A stretch of 64,000 bases of DNA, from positions 9,296,654-9,360,653 of the forward strand of contig NC_019673.1 in NCBI RefSeq assembly GCF_000328705.1, in the 5' to 3' direction. This stretch comes from Saccharothrix espanaensis DSM 44229 (lineage in GTDB: Bacteria; Actinomycetota; Actinomycetes; Mycobacteriales; Pseudonocardiaceae). The notes below the pieces were generated by a model. The model did no database searches. It was not told where the DNA came from and saw nothing but the letters and a program-made list of their open reading frames with translations. This document shows positions 35,441-44,783 of this stretch, piece after piece; the first letter of the stretch is position 1; every line of letters starts with the position of its first letter. The translations under genes were made by a program, and so were the position numbers.

Positions 35441-36733
35441 GTGACGACTGCCGGTCCCGCCACGGCGAAGCACCACCTCGGCGCCCGCAGGCTGCTGGCG
35501 ACGGCGGACTTCCGCAGGCTCTTCGCGACCCGGCTGGTCGGCCAGTGGGGCGACGGGGTGTTCCAGGCGGGGCTGGCCGGGGCCGTCCTGTTCAACCCCG
35601 AGCGGCACGCCGACCCGCTGGCGGTGGCGGCCGGGTTCGCGGTGCTGCTGCTCCCGTACTCGGTGGTCGGCCCGTTCGCGGGCGCGCTGCTCGACCGCTG
35701 GGACCGCCGCCGGGTGCTCCTCGTGGCCAACCTCACCCGCGCGGTGTTCATCCTGCTCACGGCCGGTGCGGTCGGGTTCGGGCTGGACGGTGTGCCGCTC
35801 TACGCGGCGGCGCTGTTCGTGACCGGGGTGAGCCGGTTCGTCGGCTCCGGCCTGTCCGCGTCGCTGCCGCACGTCGTCGAGCCGGACCACCTGGTCGAGG
35901 CGAACGCGTTCGTCACCACGCTCGGGTCGCTGACCACCGTGCTCGGCGCGGGCTGCGCGGTCGGCCTGCGCGAGCTGTTCGGCGCGGGCGACGGCGGGTC
36001 GGCGTGGACGACGGCGTGCGCGGTGGCGGGCCCGCTGGTCGCGGCGTTCCTGGCGGCCCGGTTCCGCCGGGGCGCGCTGGGCCCGGACGAGGTGGACGAG
36101 CCGAGCCGCACGATGACCGCCGTGGCCCGGGGCCTGCTCGACGGCGGCCGGGCCGCCTGGCGCGCGCCCTCGGTGGCCGCGTCGCTGGCCGCGCTGCTCG
36201 CCCACCGGGCCGCGTTCGGGGCGTCCCTGCTGCTCACCCTGCTGCTGATGCGCAACGGGCTGGAGGACTTCGGCCCGCTCAGGGCCGGGATGGCCGGTCT
36301 CGGCGAGGTCGCCCTGGCCGGTGGCGCGGGCCTGCTGGTCGCGGGCCTGGTGACCGACCGGCTGGTGGACGTGTTCGGCCGCACGGGTGCGATCTGCGGC
36401 GCGCTCGGCCTGGCCGCCGCCGCGCAGCTCGCGCTGGGCCTGCCGATGGTGCTGCCGACGATCCTGGGCGCGTCGTTCTTCCTGACCTTCGCGGGCCAGG
36501 TGGTCAAGCTGTGCGTGGACGCGTCGGTGCAGGGCGACATCGGCGACGAGGTCCGCGGCCGGGTGTTCGCCCTCTACGACACGCTGTTCAACATCATGCA
36601 GGTGGTGGCGATCTCGGCCGCCGCGGCCGTCGTCCCCCTGGACGGCCGCTCGCCCGGCCTGATCGTCGCCGCGGCGTTCGCCTACCTGCTCGGCGCGGTC
36701 GCCTACCTGCTGCTCCACCGCCGGTCGCGCTGA
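35441..36733 (+). CDS. MFS transporter
   Basis: The 430-residue protein has about 12 hydrophobic helices. The N-terminal region (RRLFATRLVGQWGDGVFQAGLAGA) and the loop ALLDRWDRRRVLLVANLTRA between helices 2 and 3 are typical of the MFS_3/enterobactin-exporter-like group. The GTG start at 35441 has TAGGCT 6 nt upstream, so the mRNA may be leaderless. The substrate is unknown. Confidence 0.88.
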   Translation: MTTAGPATAKHHLGARRLLATADFRRLFATRLVGQWGDGVFQAGLAGAVLFNPERHADPLAVAAGFAVLLLPYSVVGPFAGALLDRWDRRRVLLVANLTRAVFILLTAGAVGFGLDGVPLYAAALFVTGVSRFVGSGLSASLPHVVEPDHLVEANAFVTTLGSLTTVLGAGCAVGLRELFGAGDGGSAWTTACAVAGPLVAAFLAARFRRGALGPDEVDEPSRTMTAVARGLLDGGRAAWRAPSVAASLAALLAHRAAFGASLLLTLLLMRNGLEDFGPLRAGMAGLGEVALAGGAGLLVAGLVTDRLVDVFGRTGAICGALGLAAAAQLALGLPMVLPTILGASFFLTFAGQVVKLCVDASVQGDIGDEVRGRVFALYDTLFNIMQVVAISAAAAVVPLDGRSPGLIVAAAFAYLLGAVAYLLLHRRSR

Positions 36734-36772
36734 CCGGCCGCGCCAACCGGCCGCGCCAACCGGTCGCGCTAA
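36721..36772. repeat. 13-bp tandem repeats, four copies
   Basis: Units of CCGGCCGCGCCAA (identical at 36734 and 36747, variant CCGGTCGCGCTRA at 36721 and 36760) span the stop of the MFS gene and the stop of the convergent LuxR-type gene. The first unit encodes the last MFS residues. Confidence 0.9.
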
Positions 36773-37038
36773 CCGGGGCCGCCGGGCACGGGCAGCCGGA
36801 TGATCCCGGTCTCGTGCGCGAAGACCACCGCGGCCATCCGGTCGCGCAGGTCGAGGGCCCGCAAGATCTCGGTGACGACCGCCCCGACCTGGCGCTGGCT
36901 GACCGCCAGCACCCGCGCGATCTCGTGGTCGGCCAGGCCCCGCGCCAGGCAGCGCAGCACCGCCCGCTGCTGGTCGCTCAGCGCGGCCAGCCCCTGTTCC
37001 CGCGTGCATCCCTCGGCCGACAAACCCCACGTGTTCAT
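36769..37038 (-). CDS. Small orphan LuxR-type HTH protein
   Basis: The 89-residue protein consists almost entirely of a LuxR helix-turn-helix (LSDQQRAVLRCLARGLADHEIARVLAVSQRQVGAVVTEILRALDL, residues ~21-65) without a receiver domain. The usual S-x-x-TV-x-x-H recognition helix reads SQRQVGAVV, so the canonical threonine and histidine are replaced. It may act as a stand-alone DNA-binding or decoy regulator. Its targets are unknown. Confidence 0.75.
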   Translation of the reverse strand: MNTWGLSAEGCTREQGLAALSDQQRAVLRCLARGLADHEIARVLAVSQRQVGAVVTEILRALDLRDRMAAVVFAHETGIIRLPVPGGPG

Positions 37039-37133
37039 CCGAAACCACCCCCAGTGTGCGTCCGACGCACACAGTCATGGTCCCGCAACTGCGTGTCACT
37101 TGGCTAACGGAAAGCGGGTGATTCAGCCATCAG

Positions 37134-38570
37134 TCACGCCGGCGGTTCGATTCCCTCCGAGCGCGCCCACGCGATCAGCTCCGCCACGGCTTCGTCGTGC
37201 TCCAGCGGCCCGCGGTCCAGCCGCAGCTCCTTGAGGAACTTCCAGGCCCGCCCGACCTGCGGTCCCGGCGGCAGGCCGAGCAGCCGCATGATCTCGTTGC
37301 CGTCCAGGTCCGGCCGCACCCGGCGCAGGTCCTCCTCGGCGGCGATCCGGTCGATCCGGCGCTCCAGCTCGTCGTAGGTGCGTTGCAGGGCGTTGGCCTT
37401 GCGCCGGTTGCGGGTAGTGCAGTCGGCCCGCACCAGCTTGTGCAGCCGGGACAGCAGGTGGTCGGCGTCGGTCACGTACCGGCGCACCGCCGAGTCCGTC
37501 CACCCGCCAGTGCCGTAGCCGTGGAACCGCAGGTGGAGGTACACGAGCTGGGCGACGTCCTCGACCACCTCCTTGGAGTACCGCAACGCCCGCAAGCGCT
37601 TGCGGACCATCTTCGCACCGACCACCTCGTGGTGGTGGAACGAGACGCCGCCGCCCTCCTCGAACCGCCGGGTGTCCGGCTTGCCGATGTCGTGCAGCAG
37701 CGCGGCCAGCCGCAGCACCAGGTCCGGCTCGGGGGTCTCCTCCAGGTCGATCGCCTGGTCCAGCACGACCAGCGAGTGGTGGAAGACGTCCTTGTGCTGG
37801 TGGTGCTCGTCGATCTCCAGCTTCATCGCGGGCAGCTCCGGCAGCACCACGTCGGCCAGCCCGGTGGCCACCATCAGCTCGATGCCCGCGCGCGGGCGCG
37901 CGCCGGTGAGCAGCTTGGACAACTCCGCCTGCACCCGCTCGGGGGTGATCCGGGCCAGCTCGCCCGCCATCGACGTCATCGCCTCGACCACCCGGGGCGC
38001 GGGGGTGAACCCGAGCTGCGAGACGAACCGGGTGGCGCGCAGCATCCGCAGCGGGTCGTCGCCGAAGGACTCCTGCGGCGTCGCCGGGGTGTCCAGCACC
38101 CCCGCGGCCAGCGCCGCCCGACCGCCGGTCGGGTCCACCAGCTCGCGGGCGACCAGGTCGAACGCCATCGCGTTGACGGTGAAGTCGCGGCGCACCAGGT
38201 CGCCCTCGACGGTGTCGCCGAAGGTCACCTCGGGGTTGCGGGTCACGCCGTCGTAGGCGTCCGCGCGGAACGTGGTGATCTCGACGGTCTGGCCGTGCTT
38301 GGTCGCGCCGACCGTGCCGAACGCGATGCCGGTGTCCCAGATCGCCTCGGCCCACCCGGACAGCAGCTTCTGCACCGCGGCCGGCCGGGCGTCGGTGGTG
38401 AAGTCCAGGTCGAACGCGCCGGCCAGCCGCCCCAGCAGGGCGTCCCGCACGCTGCCGCCGACCAGGTACAGCCGGTGGCCCGCGGCGGCGAACCGCCCGG
38501 CCAGTTCATCGGCCACGGGGAAGGCGCTCAGCAGCTCCACCACGTCGGTGGACACGTTCGATTCGGACAC
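37134..38570 (-). CDS. cca: CCA tRNA nucleotidyltransferase / poly(A) polymerase family
   Basis: The 478-residue enzyme adds or repairs the 3' CCA of tRNA. The nucleotidyltransferase head has LVGGSVRDALLGR and the metal-binding DLDFTTDA (DxD). FTVNAMAFD and GDDPLRMLRATRF follow. A C-terminal HD domain is present (ALLHDIGKPDTR). The GTG start has TACGCT 8 nt upstream. The gene is divergent from a nudix gene exactly as in the conserved actinobacterial pcnA-mutT4-mviN order. Confidence 0.93.
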   Translation of the reverse strand: MSESNVSTDVVELLSAFPVADELAGRFAAAGHRLYLVGGSVRDALLGRLAGAFDLDFTTDARPAAVQKLLSGWAEAIWDTGIAFGTVGATKHGQTVEITTFRADAYDGVTRNPEVTFGDTVEGDLVRRDFTVNAMAFDLVARELVDPTGGRAALAAGVLDTPATPQESFGDDPLRMLRATRFVSQLGFTPAPRVVEAMTSMAGELARITPERVQAELSKLLTGARPRAGIELMVATGLADVVLPELPAMKLEIDEHHQHKDVFHHSLVVLDQAIDLEETPEPDLVLRLAALLHDIGKPDTRRFEEGGGVSFHHHEVVGAKMVRKRLRALRYSKEVVEDVAQLVYLHLRFHGYGTGGWTDSAVRRYVTDADHLLSRLHKLVRADCTTRNRRKANALQRTYDELERRIDRIAAEEDLRRVRPDLDGNEIMRLLGLPPGPQVGRAWKFLKELRLDRGPLEHDEAVAELIAWARSEGIEPPA

Positions 38571-38698
38571 GAAGAGCCAGCGTACTGGTAAGGCGCACTT
38601 GATCCGTCACGCAATGAACAGCACCCGCTCCGCGGGGGTCACCGAGTTGATCACGGTTGGCAACAGGGCGGCCACGCCCCGTAACCGCTGCTCACCAC

Positions 38699-38714
38699 TA
38701 CCATCAGGACCATG
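38699..38714 (+). promoter_or_regulatory. -10 element for a leaderless nudix/murJ-operon transcript
   Basis: TACCAT (38699-38704) lies 7 nt before the ATG at 38712, fitting the TANNNT-N7-start pattern seen elsewhere in the window. CAGGACC fills the gap and could alternatively act as a weak ribosome-binding site. Confidence 0.5.
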
Positions 38715-39257
38715 CCCCACTCGTCCGGTCGCTCCGGCGGTCCCAAGCCGAGGCGCCGGAACCGGCGTCGCGGTCGCCGGCTGAAGACGGTGGACGAGAC
38801 CTCGGCGGGCGGGCTCGTGCTGGACGACCTCCACCGGGCCGCCGCGATCATCGGCAGGCTGGACCGGCGTGGCAGGCTGCTCTGGTCACTGCCCAAGGGT
38901 CACATCGAGGCCGGCGAGACCGCGGAACAGACCGCGGTGCGCGAGGTCGCGGAGGAGACCGGTATCCATAGCAGGGTGCTGCGGCCCCTCGGCTCGATCG
39001 ACTACTGGTTCGTCGCCGAGGACCGCCGGGTGCACAAGACCGTCCACCACTTCCTCCTCGAAGCGCTGGGCGGCGAGCTTTCCGACGAAGACGTGGAGGT
39101 CACCGAGGTGGCGTGGGTGCCTCTTGGCGAACTGGACGAACGGCTCGCGTACGCGGACGAACGGCGCCTGGTGCGCCGCGCCGTGGAGCTGCTCGACTCG
39201 GCCCCGACCGGCCCCGGCCTGGCCGAGGCCAACGCGGACGGGGCGGAGTCGGCGTGA
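38712..39257 (+). CDS. Nudix hydrolase (MutT4-like)
   Basis: The 181-residue protein has a complete Nudix box (GHIEAGETAEQTAVREVAEETGI), with the metal-binding REVAEE core intact, after a basic N-terminus (PKPRRRNRRRGRRLK). By gene order it corresponds to the MutT4-type gene between cca and the DUF6049 gene in mycobacteria. The exact nucleotide substrate cannot be read from the sequence. Its stop overlaps the GTG of the next gene. Confidence 0.9.
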   Translation: MPHSSGRSGGPKPRRRNRRRGRRLKTVDETSAGGLVLDDLHRAAAIIGRLDRRGRLLWSLPKGHIEAGETAEQTAVREVAEETGIHSRVLRPLGSIDYWFVAEDRRVHKTVHHFLLEALGGELSDEDVEVTEVAWVPLGELDERLAYADERRLVRRAVELLDSAPTGPGLAEANADGAESA

Positions 39258-41509
39258 AACGGCTGCTGTCCGCGCTCGCGGCGGCCGGGCTGCTGGTGGT
39301 CGGCTCGCCGGCCGTCGCCGCTCCGGCCGACGGCGGGCGGCTCCCGGTCAAGCCCGCGCCCGCCACCCAGGTGTGGGCCACCCGCCCGGCGTCCTACCAG
39401 CCCGGCAGCACCGCCCAGCCGCTGCTGCGGCTGGACATCGAGGACCTGTCGCCGCGGCTGGTCACCGCCGGCGCGAACTCGGTCACGATCAGTGGCAAGA
39501 TCGTCAACGTCGGGGACCGCGACATCGCCGACCTGGAGCTCCGGCTGGAGCGCGGCGACGCGCTGACCAGCGAGGAAGCCGTCCGGCAGGCGTTGCGCGA
39601 GCCGACCGACGCGGAGACCGTGCAGCCCTGGTTCACCCGCATCGCCGACGAGCTGAAGATGGGCCAGAGCAAGCCGTTCAGCCTGACCGTGCCGGTGCGC
39701 GGGCCGGAGAACACCTCGCTGCGCATCGACCAGCCCGGCGTCTACCCGGTCCTGGCCAACATCAACGGCAGCCTGGACCGCGGCTACCGCGCCCGGCTGG
39801 CCGCGCTGAGCACCCTGCTGCCGGTGCTCGCGGTGCCCGACGGCGACGCGCTGCCGACCCCACCCGACCCGGCCAAGATCACCCTGCTGTGGCCGCTGGC
39901 CGACCGGCCCCGGATGGTCTCCGGCGGCTTGGAGCCGGTGCTCACCGACGACGAGCTGGCGTCCTCGCTGGCCCTGGGCGGCCGGCTGTACGGCCTGCTC
40001 AAGGCCTACGAGTCGGCGCTGGAGGGTCCGCTGGGCGGCGCGGTCTGCCTGGCCGTGGACCCGGACCTGCTGCGCACCGTGCAGGCCATGGGCAAGGGCT
40101 ACCAGGTGCAGGGCCAGGGCGCGGGCAAGGGCCGCAACGAGGCCGAGCTGTGGCTGGCCCAGCTGCGGCTGCTGGCCGGCGGCCGGTGCGTGGTCTCGCT
40201 GCCCGACGCGGACGCCGACCTGGTCGCGCTGTCCCGGGCCCGGCTGACCGACCTGGTCGCGCTCGCGGCCAAGGGCGCCGACGAGGTCCGCGCCGTGCTG
40301 GAGGTGCAGGCGCAGCCCGGCCTGGCCTGGCCCGAGGACGGCGTGCTGGACCAGCAGACCCTCACCGACCTGGCCGACCAGGGCGTCACCGCGGTGGTCG
40401 TGGACCAGTCCGCGGTCGCGGGCACGCCGGGCAGCGGCCCGGTCACCCTCGACGCGAACGGCAAGCCGGTCACCGCGGTCCGGATCGACGGCATGGTCTC
40501 CGACGCGCTGCGCGGCACGGCGGTGGCCCGGCCGCCGGCCGGCGGCATCACCACGCCCACCGAGACCCGCCCGGTGTCGGTGCAGAACGCGCTCGCCGCG
40601 CTCGCCTACCGGACCGGCTTCCAGGCCGCCGGCCGGCACGTGGTGATCAGCCCGCCGCGCCGGTGGAACGCGCCGACCGGCGAGGTCAACACGTTCCTCC
40701 AGATCACCAAGTCGCTGGTCGGCGCCGGCTTCGCGACCCCGGTCGGGCTCCAGTCGCTGATCGGCGCGACGCCCGAGCGGGCGGCGGCGCTGAGCTACCC
40801 GGTGGAGTCGGGCGCGCAGGAGGTGCCGCCCGCGGTGACCGCCGACGTGGCCGCGTCCTGGCGGCAGCTCCAGGAGCTGGCCGGCGCGATGAGCCAGCAG
40901 GACCGGGAGTCCGCCAAGCCCGAGGAGCTGGTCGCGCCGCTGCGGCTGAGCCTGCTGCGGTCGGTGTCCGGCGCGTGGCGCGGCAGCGAGGCGGGCGCGC
41001 GCGCCGCGCTGGGCGTCGCCGACGGCCAGATCGCCGGCCTGCGCGGCAAGGTCTCGGTGACCGAGCCGAACAGCCCGATCCTGCTCGCCTCGGGCGACAG
41101 CCCGATCCCGGTGACCATCCGCAACCGGCTCAACGTGCGGATCACGGTCCGGATCGTGGTCGAGGAGACCCCCGGCATCGTCACCCAGCAGCTGCCCGAC
41201 CAGCTCCTGCCGGCGGGCGGCGACCGGCAGCTCACCGTCCCGGTGGAGGTGCAGCGGTCCGGCCGGTTCCCGGTGCACATCAGGCTGACCACGCCGGAGG
41301 GCGTGGAACTCGGGGAACGGGCCCGGCTGGAGGTCTCCTCCTCCGCGTACGGGACCATCACCATCGTCATCACCGTCCTCGCCGGCGCCCTGCTGGTGCT
41401 GCTGTCCGCCCGGCGCATCTACCGGCGGGCGAAGGCCTCGCGGGCCGCCGCGGCGGCGGTGCCGAACGACGCCTCGGGCGTCACGCCGGAGAAGTCGAGC
41501 GCGAGTTGA
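39254..41509 (+). CDS. DUF6049 secreted/membrane protein
   Basis: The 751-residue protein has a signal peptide (VKRLLSALAAAGLLVVGSPAVA), a large extracytoplasmic region and a single C-terminal membrane helix (~710-735, TITIVITVLAGALLVLLSA) with a short basic tail. It corresponds by position to the Rv3909-type protein next to mviN in mycobacteria. The GTG at 39254-39256 overlaps the nudix stop. The function is unknown; envelope context suggests work with MurJ. Confidence 0.85.
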   Translation: MKRLLSALAAAGLLVVGSPAVAAPADGGRLPVKPAPATQVWATRPASYQPGSTAQPLLRLDIEDLSPRLVTAGANSVTISGKIVNVGDRDIADLELRLERGDALTSEEAVRQALREPTDAETVQPWFTRIADELKMGQSKPFSLTVPVRGPENTSLRIDQPGVYPVLANINGSLDRGYRARLAALSTLLPVLAVPDGDALPTPPDPAKITLLWPLADRPRMVSGGLEPVLTDDELASSLALGGRLYGLLKAYESALEGPLGGAVCLAVDPDLLRTVQAMGKGYQVQGQGAGKGRNEAELWLAQLRLLAGGRCVVSLPDADADLVALSRARLTDLVALAAKGADEVRAVLEVQAQPGLAWPEDGVLDQQTLTDLADQGVTAVVVDQSAVAGTPGSGPVTLDANGKPVTAVRIDGMVSDALRGTAVARPPAGGITTPTETRPVSVQNALAALAYRTGFQAAGRHVVISPPRRWNAPTGEVNTFLQITKSLVGAGFATPVGLQSLIGATPERAAALSYPVESGAQEVPPAVTADVAASWRQLQELAGAMSQQDRESAKPEELVAPLRLSLLRSVSGAWRGSEAGARAALGVADGQIAGLRGKVSVTEPNSPILLASGDSPIPVTIRNRLNVRITVRIVVEETPGIVTQQLPDQLLPAGGDRQLTVPVEVQRSGRFPVHIRLTTPEGVELGERARLEVSSSAYGTITIVITVLAGALLVLLSARRIYRRAKASRAAAAAVPNDASGVTPEKSSAS

Positions 41510-43137
41510 GCGGAACCCCCACGGTGGCCGAGCAGGCGAAGCCCCCCTCGGTGGCACGGGCCTCGGGCTCGATGGCCATCGCCACGATCGTCAGCCGGGC
41601 GTCCGGGCTGCTGTCCAAGCTGCTGCTGATCACCATCATCGGCGGCAAGGTTCTCAACGACTCCTACCAGGCGGCCACCACGCTGCCGACGATGATCAAC
41701 GAGCTGCTCCTGGGCGGCGTGCTGACCAGCGTGGCGATCCCGCTGCTGGTCCGCGCCGAGAAGGAGGACGCGGATCGCGGCGAGTCGTACGCGCAGTGGC
41801 TGATCACCATGTCGGTCGTGATCCTGGGCATCGGCACCGCGATCGCGATCGCCTGCGCGCCGCTGCTCACCTCGCTGTTCATCGACAGCAACTCTCAGGC
41901 CAACCCGGCGCTGGTGACCGCGTTCGCCTACCTGGTGCTGCCCGGCATCGTGTTCTACGGCCTGTCCGCGCTGCTCGGCGCGATCCTGAACACCCGGCAC
42001 GTGTTCGGCCTGCCCACCTGGGCACCGGTGATGAACAACGTCGTGGTGATCCTGACGTTGGCCGTCTACTGGCTGCTGCCGGGGGAGATCAGCCTCGACC
42101 CGGTGCGGATGGGCGAGCCGAAGCTGTTGGTGCTGGGCCTGGGCACGATGCTCGGCGTGGCGATCCAGGCGGCTGTGCTGCTGCCCGCGATGAAGCGCTC
42201 CGGCTTCCGGTTCCGCTGGCGGTGGGGTTGGGACCGGCGGCTGGCCGAGTTCGGCGGGCTGGCCTTCTGGGTGCTGATCTACGTGGGCCTCGGGTTCGTC
42301 AGCATGATCGTGCTGACCCGGGTCGCTTTGAACGCCGAGGGCGCGCTGACCGCGTACAACTACCAGTGGCTGGTCGCGCAGGTGCCCTACGGCGTGCTGG
42401 GCGTCTCGCTGCTCACGGCGTTGATGCCGAAGATGTCCCGCGCCGCAGCGGCGGACGACACCCCGGCGCTGGTCGGCGACCTGTCGTTCGGCAACCGGAT
42501 GTCGTCGATCCTGCTGATGCCGTTCAGCGCGCTGCTGACGATCGCGGGCCTCCCGATCGGGCTGGCGATCTTCTCGCACGGCGAGGCCGGCGAGGCGACC
42601 GGCCAGCGGATCGGCATGGCGCTGGCGCTGTCCGCGTTCGGCCTGGTGCCCTACGCGATCACGCTGCTCCAGCTGCGGGTGTTCTACGCGTTGAAGGACG
42701 CGCGCACGCCGACGTTGATCCAGGGGATCATCGTCGTGGTCCGGATCGCCCTGCTCTACGCGTTCCTCGCGTTCTCCCCGCCGGAGAAGCTCGCGGTGGG
42801 CGTGTCCATCGCCATGTCGCTGAGCTTCGTGGTCGGCTGCCTGGTCGGCCAGTTGTGGCTGCGGATCCGGTTGGGGCGGCTGCGCACCGGGTACACGGCG
42901 TGGACGATCTGCTTGACCGTGGTGGCCTCGGCCATCGGTTTCGCGGTGGCGGCGGGCGCGGCGTGGCTCGCCGTCCGGCTGCTGGGGACCGAGAGCCCGG
43001 TGGCCACCGCCTGGGTGGAGATGGTGGTGCTCACGATCGTGGGGCTGCCGCTGAGTTTCGCGCTGCTGGCCGTGTTCCGGGTACCCGAGGTGAAGCCGGT
43101 GATGGACAAGATCAGCCGACTGGTGCGGCGGCGATGA
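41506..43137 (+). CDS. murJ: Lipid II flippase MurJ (MviN)
   Basis: The ~543-residue MOP-superfamily transporter with about 14 membrane helices flips lipid II for peptidoglycan synthesis. Family segments include ATIVSRASGLLSKLLLITIIG, LLLGGVLTSVAIPLLVRA and LALSAFGLVPYAITLLQLRVFYA. The start is uncertain: TTG at 41506 overlaps the previous stop (coupling, GGAGAAG ~11 nt upstream), while GTG at 41524 is an alternative. Unlike mycobacterial MviN, no kinase domain is fused; it is encoded separately next door. Confidence 0.93.
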   Translation: MSGTPTVAEQAKPPSVARASGSMAIATIVSRASGLLSKLLLITIIGGKVLNDSYQAATTLPTMINELLLGGVLTSVAIPLLVRAEKEDADRGESYAQWLITMSVVILGIGTAIAIACAPLLTSLFIDSNSQANPALVTAFAYLVLPGIVFYGLSALLGAILNTRHVFGLPTWAPVMNNVVVILTLAVYWLLPGEISLDPVRMGEPKLLVLGLGTMLGVAIQAAVLLPAMKRSGFRFRWRWGWDRRLAEFGGLAFWVLIYVGLGFVSMIVLTRVALNAEGALTAYNYQWLVAQVPYGVLGVSLLTALMPKMSRAAAADDTPALVGDLSFGNRMSSILLMPFSALLTIAGLPIGLAIFSHGEAGEATGQRIGMALALSAFGLVPYAITLLQLRVFYALKDARTPTLIQGIIVVVRIALLYAFLAFSPPEKLAVGVSIAMSLSFVVGCLVGQLWLRIRLGRLRTGYTAWTICLTVVASAIGFAVAAGAAWLAVRLLGTESPVATAWVEMVVLTIVGLPLSFALLAVFRVPEVKPVMDKISRLVRRR

Positions 43138-43161
43138 CCGCGCCCTTCCTGCCGATTCCCG

Positions 43162-43177
43162 TACCCTCGGGCGCGTG
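43162..43177 (+). promoter_or_regulatory. -10 element for a leaderless pseudokinase transcript
   Basis: TACCCT (43162-43167) is 7 nt before the GTG at 43175, within the 37-bp gap after murJ. It suggests that the pseudokinase can be transcribed apart from murJ. Confidence 0.5.
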
Positions 43178-44701
43178 AGCAGCGGCCCGATCCAGAACAC
43201 CTCGCTGGTGCCCGGCGGGGTGATCGGCGACGGCCGCTACCGGCTGCTCGCCCAGTCGGGCACGGACCAGAGGTGCGACGCGCACCTGTGGCGCGCCCGC
43301 GACGGCCAGCTCAACCGGGACGTGGCGCTGACCATCCTGGTGGGCAACCCGGCCGACCACGCGGCGCTGGCGCGGGCCAAGCGGACGGTCGAGCGCGCGA
43401 TGCACGCGGCGAGCTTCACCCACCCCGGCGTCTCCCGGGTGATCGACGTGCTCACGCCCGGCACCGGCATCCGGTTCGACGAGGGCATCCTCGGCATGGT
43501 CGTGGCCGAGTGGACCCAGGGCACCGACCTGATGGACCTGATCGCCGAGGGCCCGCTGCCCGCGGGCGCGGCGACCCGGCTGCTGGAGCCGCTGGGCGCG
43601 GCCATCGAGGGCGCGCACCACGCCGGCCTGGTGCTCGGGGCGGACCACCCGCAGCGGATCCGGGTGACCTCGGACGGCCGGCTGCGGCTGGCGTTCCCCG
43701 GCCCCCGCCCGGATGCGATCGCCCGCGACGACGTGAAGGGCCTGGGCGCGATCCTCTACCTGCTGCTCACCGGCCGGTGGGCGCTGCCCGGCGGGCCGGA
43801 GGGCGTGCCGGTGGCCCCGACCGGCCCGGACGGGGCGGTGGTCGCGCCGAGCGCGCTGCACCCGTACGTGCCGCACGAGCTGTCGTCGGTGGCGGTGCGC
43901 TCGCTGGAGGACACCAGCGTGGGCGGCATCCGCACGTCGGCGGCGATCCTCCAGGTGCTGGACCAGATCTCCGAGTCCGAGGCGCAGACCGCGCTGATCG
44001 AACCGGTGCCCGAGCCGGGTGACGACGGCGCGGTGTGGACCACCCAGCGACCGCCGCGCGGCAAGGACCACAAGCGCAAGCTGATGATCAGCGTGGCCGT
44101 GCTGGCGGTCGCCACCCTGGCGGTCGTGGTGTGGCTGGGCTTCCAGATCGTGAACTTCTTCAGCGACTCGCCGACCAAGGGCGGCGGCCCGACGGTGGTG
44201 ATCGGCCAGTCCACGCCCGCGGGCTCCGGCCAGCCGGCCCCGCCCGCCGCGCCGACCCCGGCCGGGCCGGTGCAGCCGGCGGCGGTGGGCGTGTACGACG
44301 TGACCAACCAGCCGGACAACGCGAACCGGGCCAACCGCGCGGTGGACAACAACCCGACGACGGTCTGGCAGACCGAGAACTACTTCGAGCCGTTCCCGTC
44401 GCTCAAGCCGGGGATCGGGCTGATGGCGAGCTTCGCCGAGCAGGTCAAGCTCGCGTCGGTGACGGTGACCTCGCCCAGCGAGGGCACCCTGGTGGAGATC
44501 CGGGTGGCCGCGTCGGAGGGCGCGCCGCTGGAGGAGACCAAGGTCATCGCGACCGCGACGCTGTCCGCCGGGCAGACCCAGATCCAGCTCAACGAGCACG
44601 ACGCGACCCAGCACGTGCTGGTGTGGATCACCAAGCTGGGCGGCAGCGGGCGCAACAACAAGTCCGACATCGCCGAGCTGGTCTACACCCGGGCCCAGTA
44701 G
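43175..44701 (+). CDS. Membrane pseudokinase associated with MurJ
   Basis: The 508-residue protein has an N-terminal kinase-like domain (~15-260), one membrane helix (~306-325) and a beta-rich extracytoplasmic domain resembling a discoidin fold (~375-505). Catalytic motifs are missing. The VAIK lysine region reads DVALTILV, the HRD loop reads HHAGLVLGADHPQRI without the catalytic aspartate, and DFG is replaced by AFPG. In Mycobacterium tuberculosis a similar pseudokinase is fused to MviN and recruits an FHA protein when phosphorylated. Here it is a separate gene. Confidence 0.85.
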   Translation: MSSGPIQNTSLVPGGVIGDGRYRLLAQSGTDQRCDAHLWRARDGQLNRDVALTILVGNPADHAALARAKRTVERAMHAASFTHPGVSRVIDVLTPGTGIRFDEGILGMVVAEWTQGTDLMDLIAEGPLPAGAATRLLEPLGAAIEGAHHAGLVLGADHPQRIRVTSDGRLRLAFPGPRPDAIARDDVKGLGAILYLLLTGRWALPGGPEGVPVAPTGPDGAVVAPSALHPYVPHELSSVAVRSLEDTSVGGIRTSAAILQVLDQISESEAQTALIEPVPEPGDDGAVWTTQRPPRGKDHKRKLMISVAVLAVATLAVVVWLGFQIVNFFSDSPTKGGGPTVVIGQSTPAGSGQPAPPAAPTPAGPVQPAAVGVYDVTNQPDNANRANRAVDNNPTTVWQTENYFEPFPSLKPGIGLMASFAEQVKLASVTVTSPSEGTLVEIRVAASEGAPLEETKVIATATLSAGQTQIQLNEHDATQHVLVWITKLGGSGRNNKSDIAELVYTRAQ

Positions 44702-44783
44702 CCCGGCCCCGAGAGGACCCCCGGATGCCCCGAAGCGCACGAGCCTGTACCTGCCGCTGGCCGCGTTCCTGCTGGCCGGGTCC

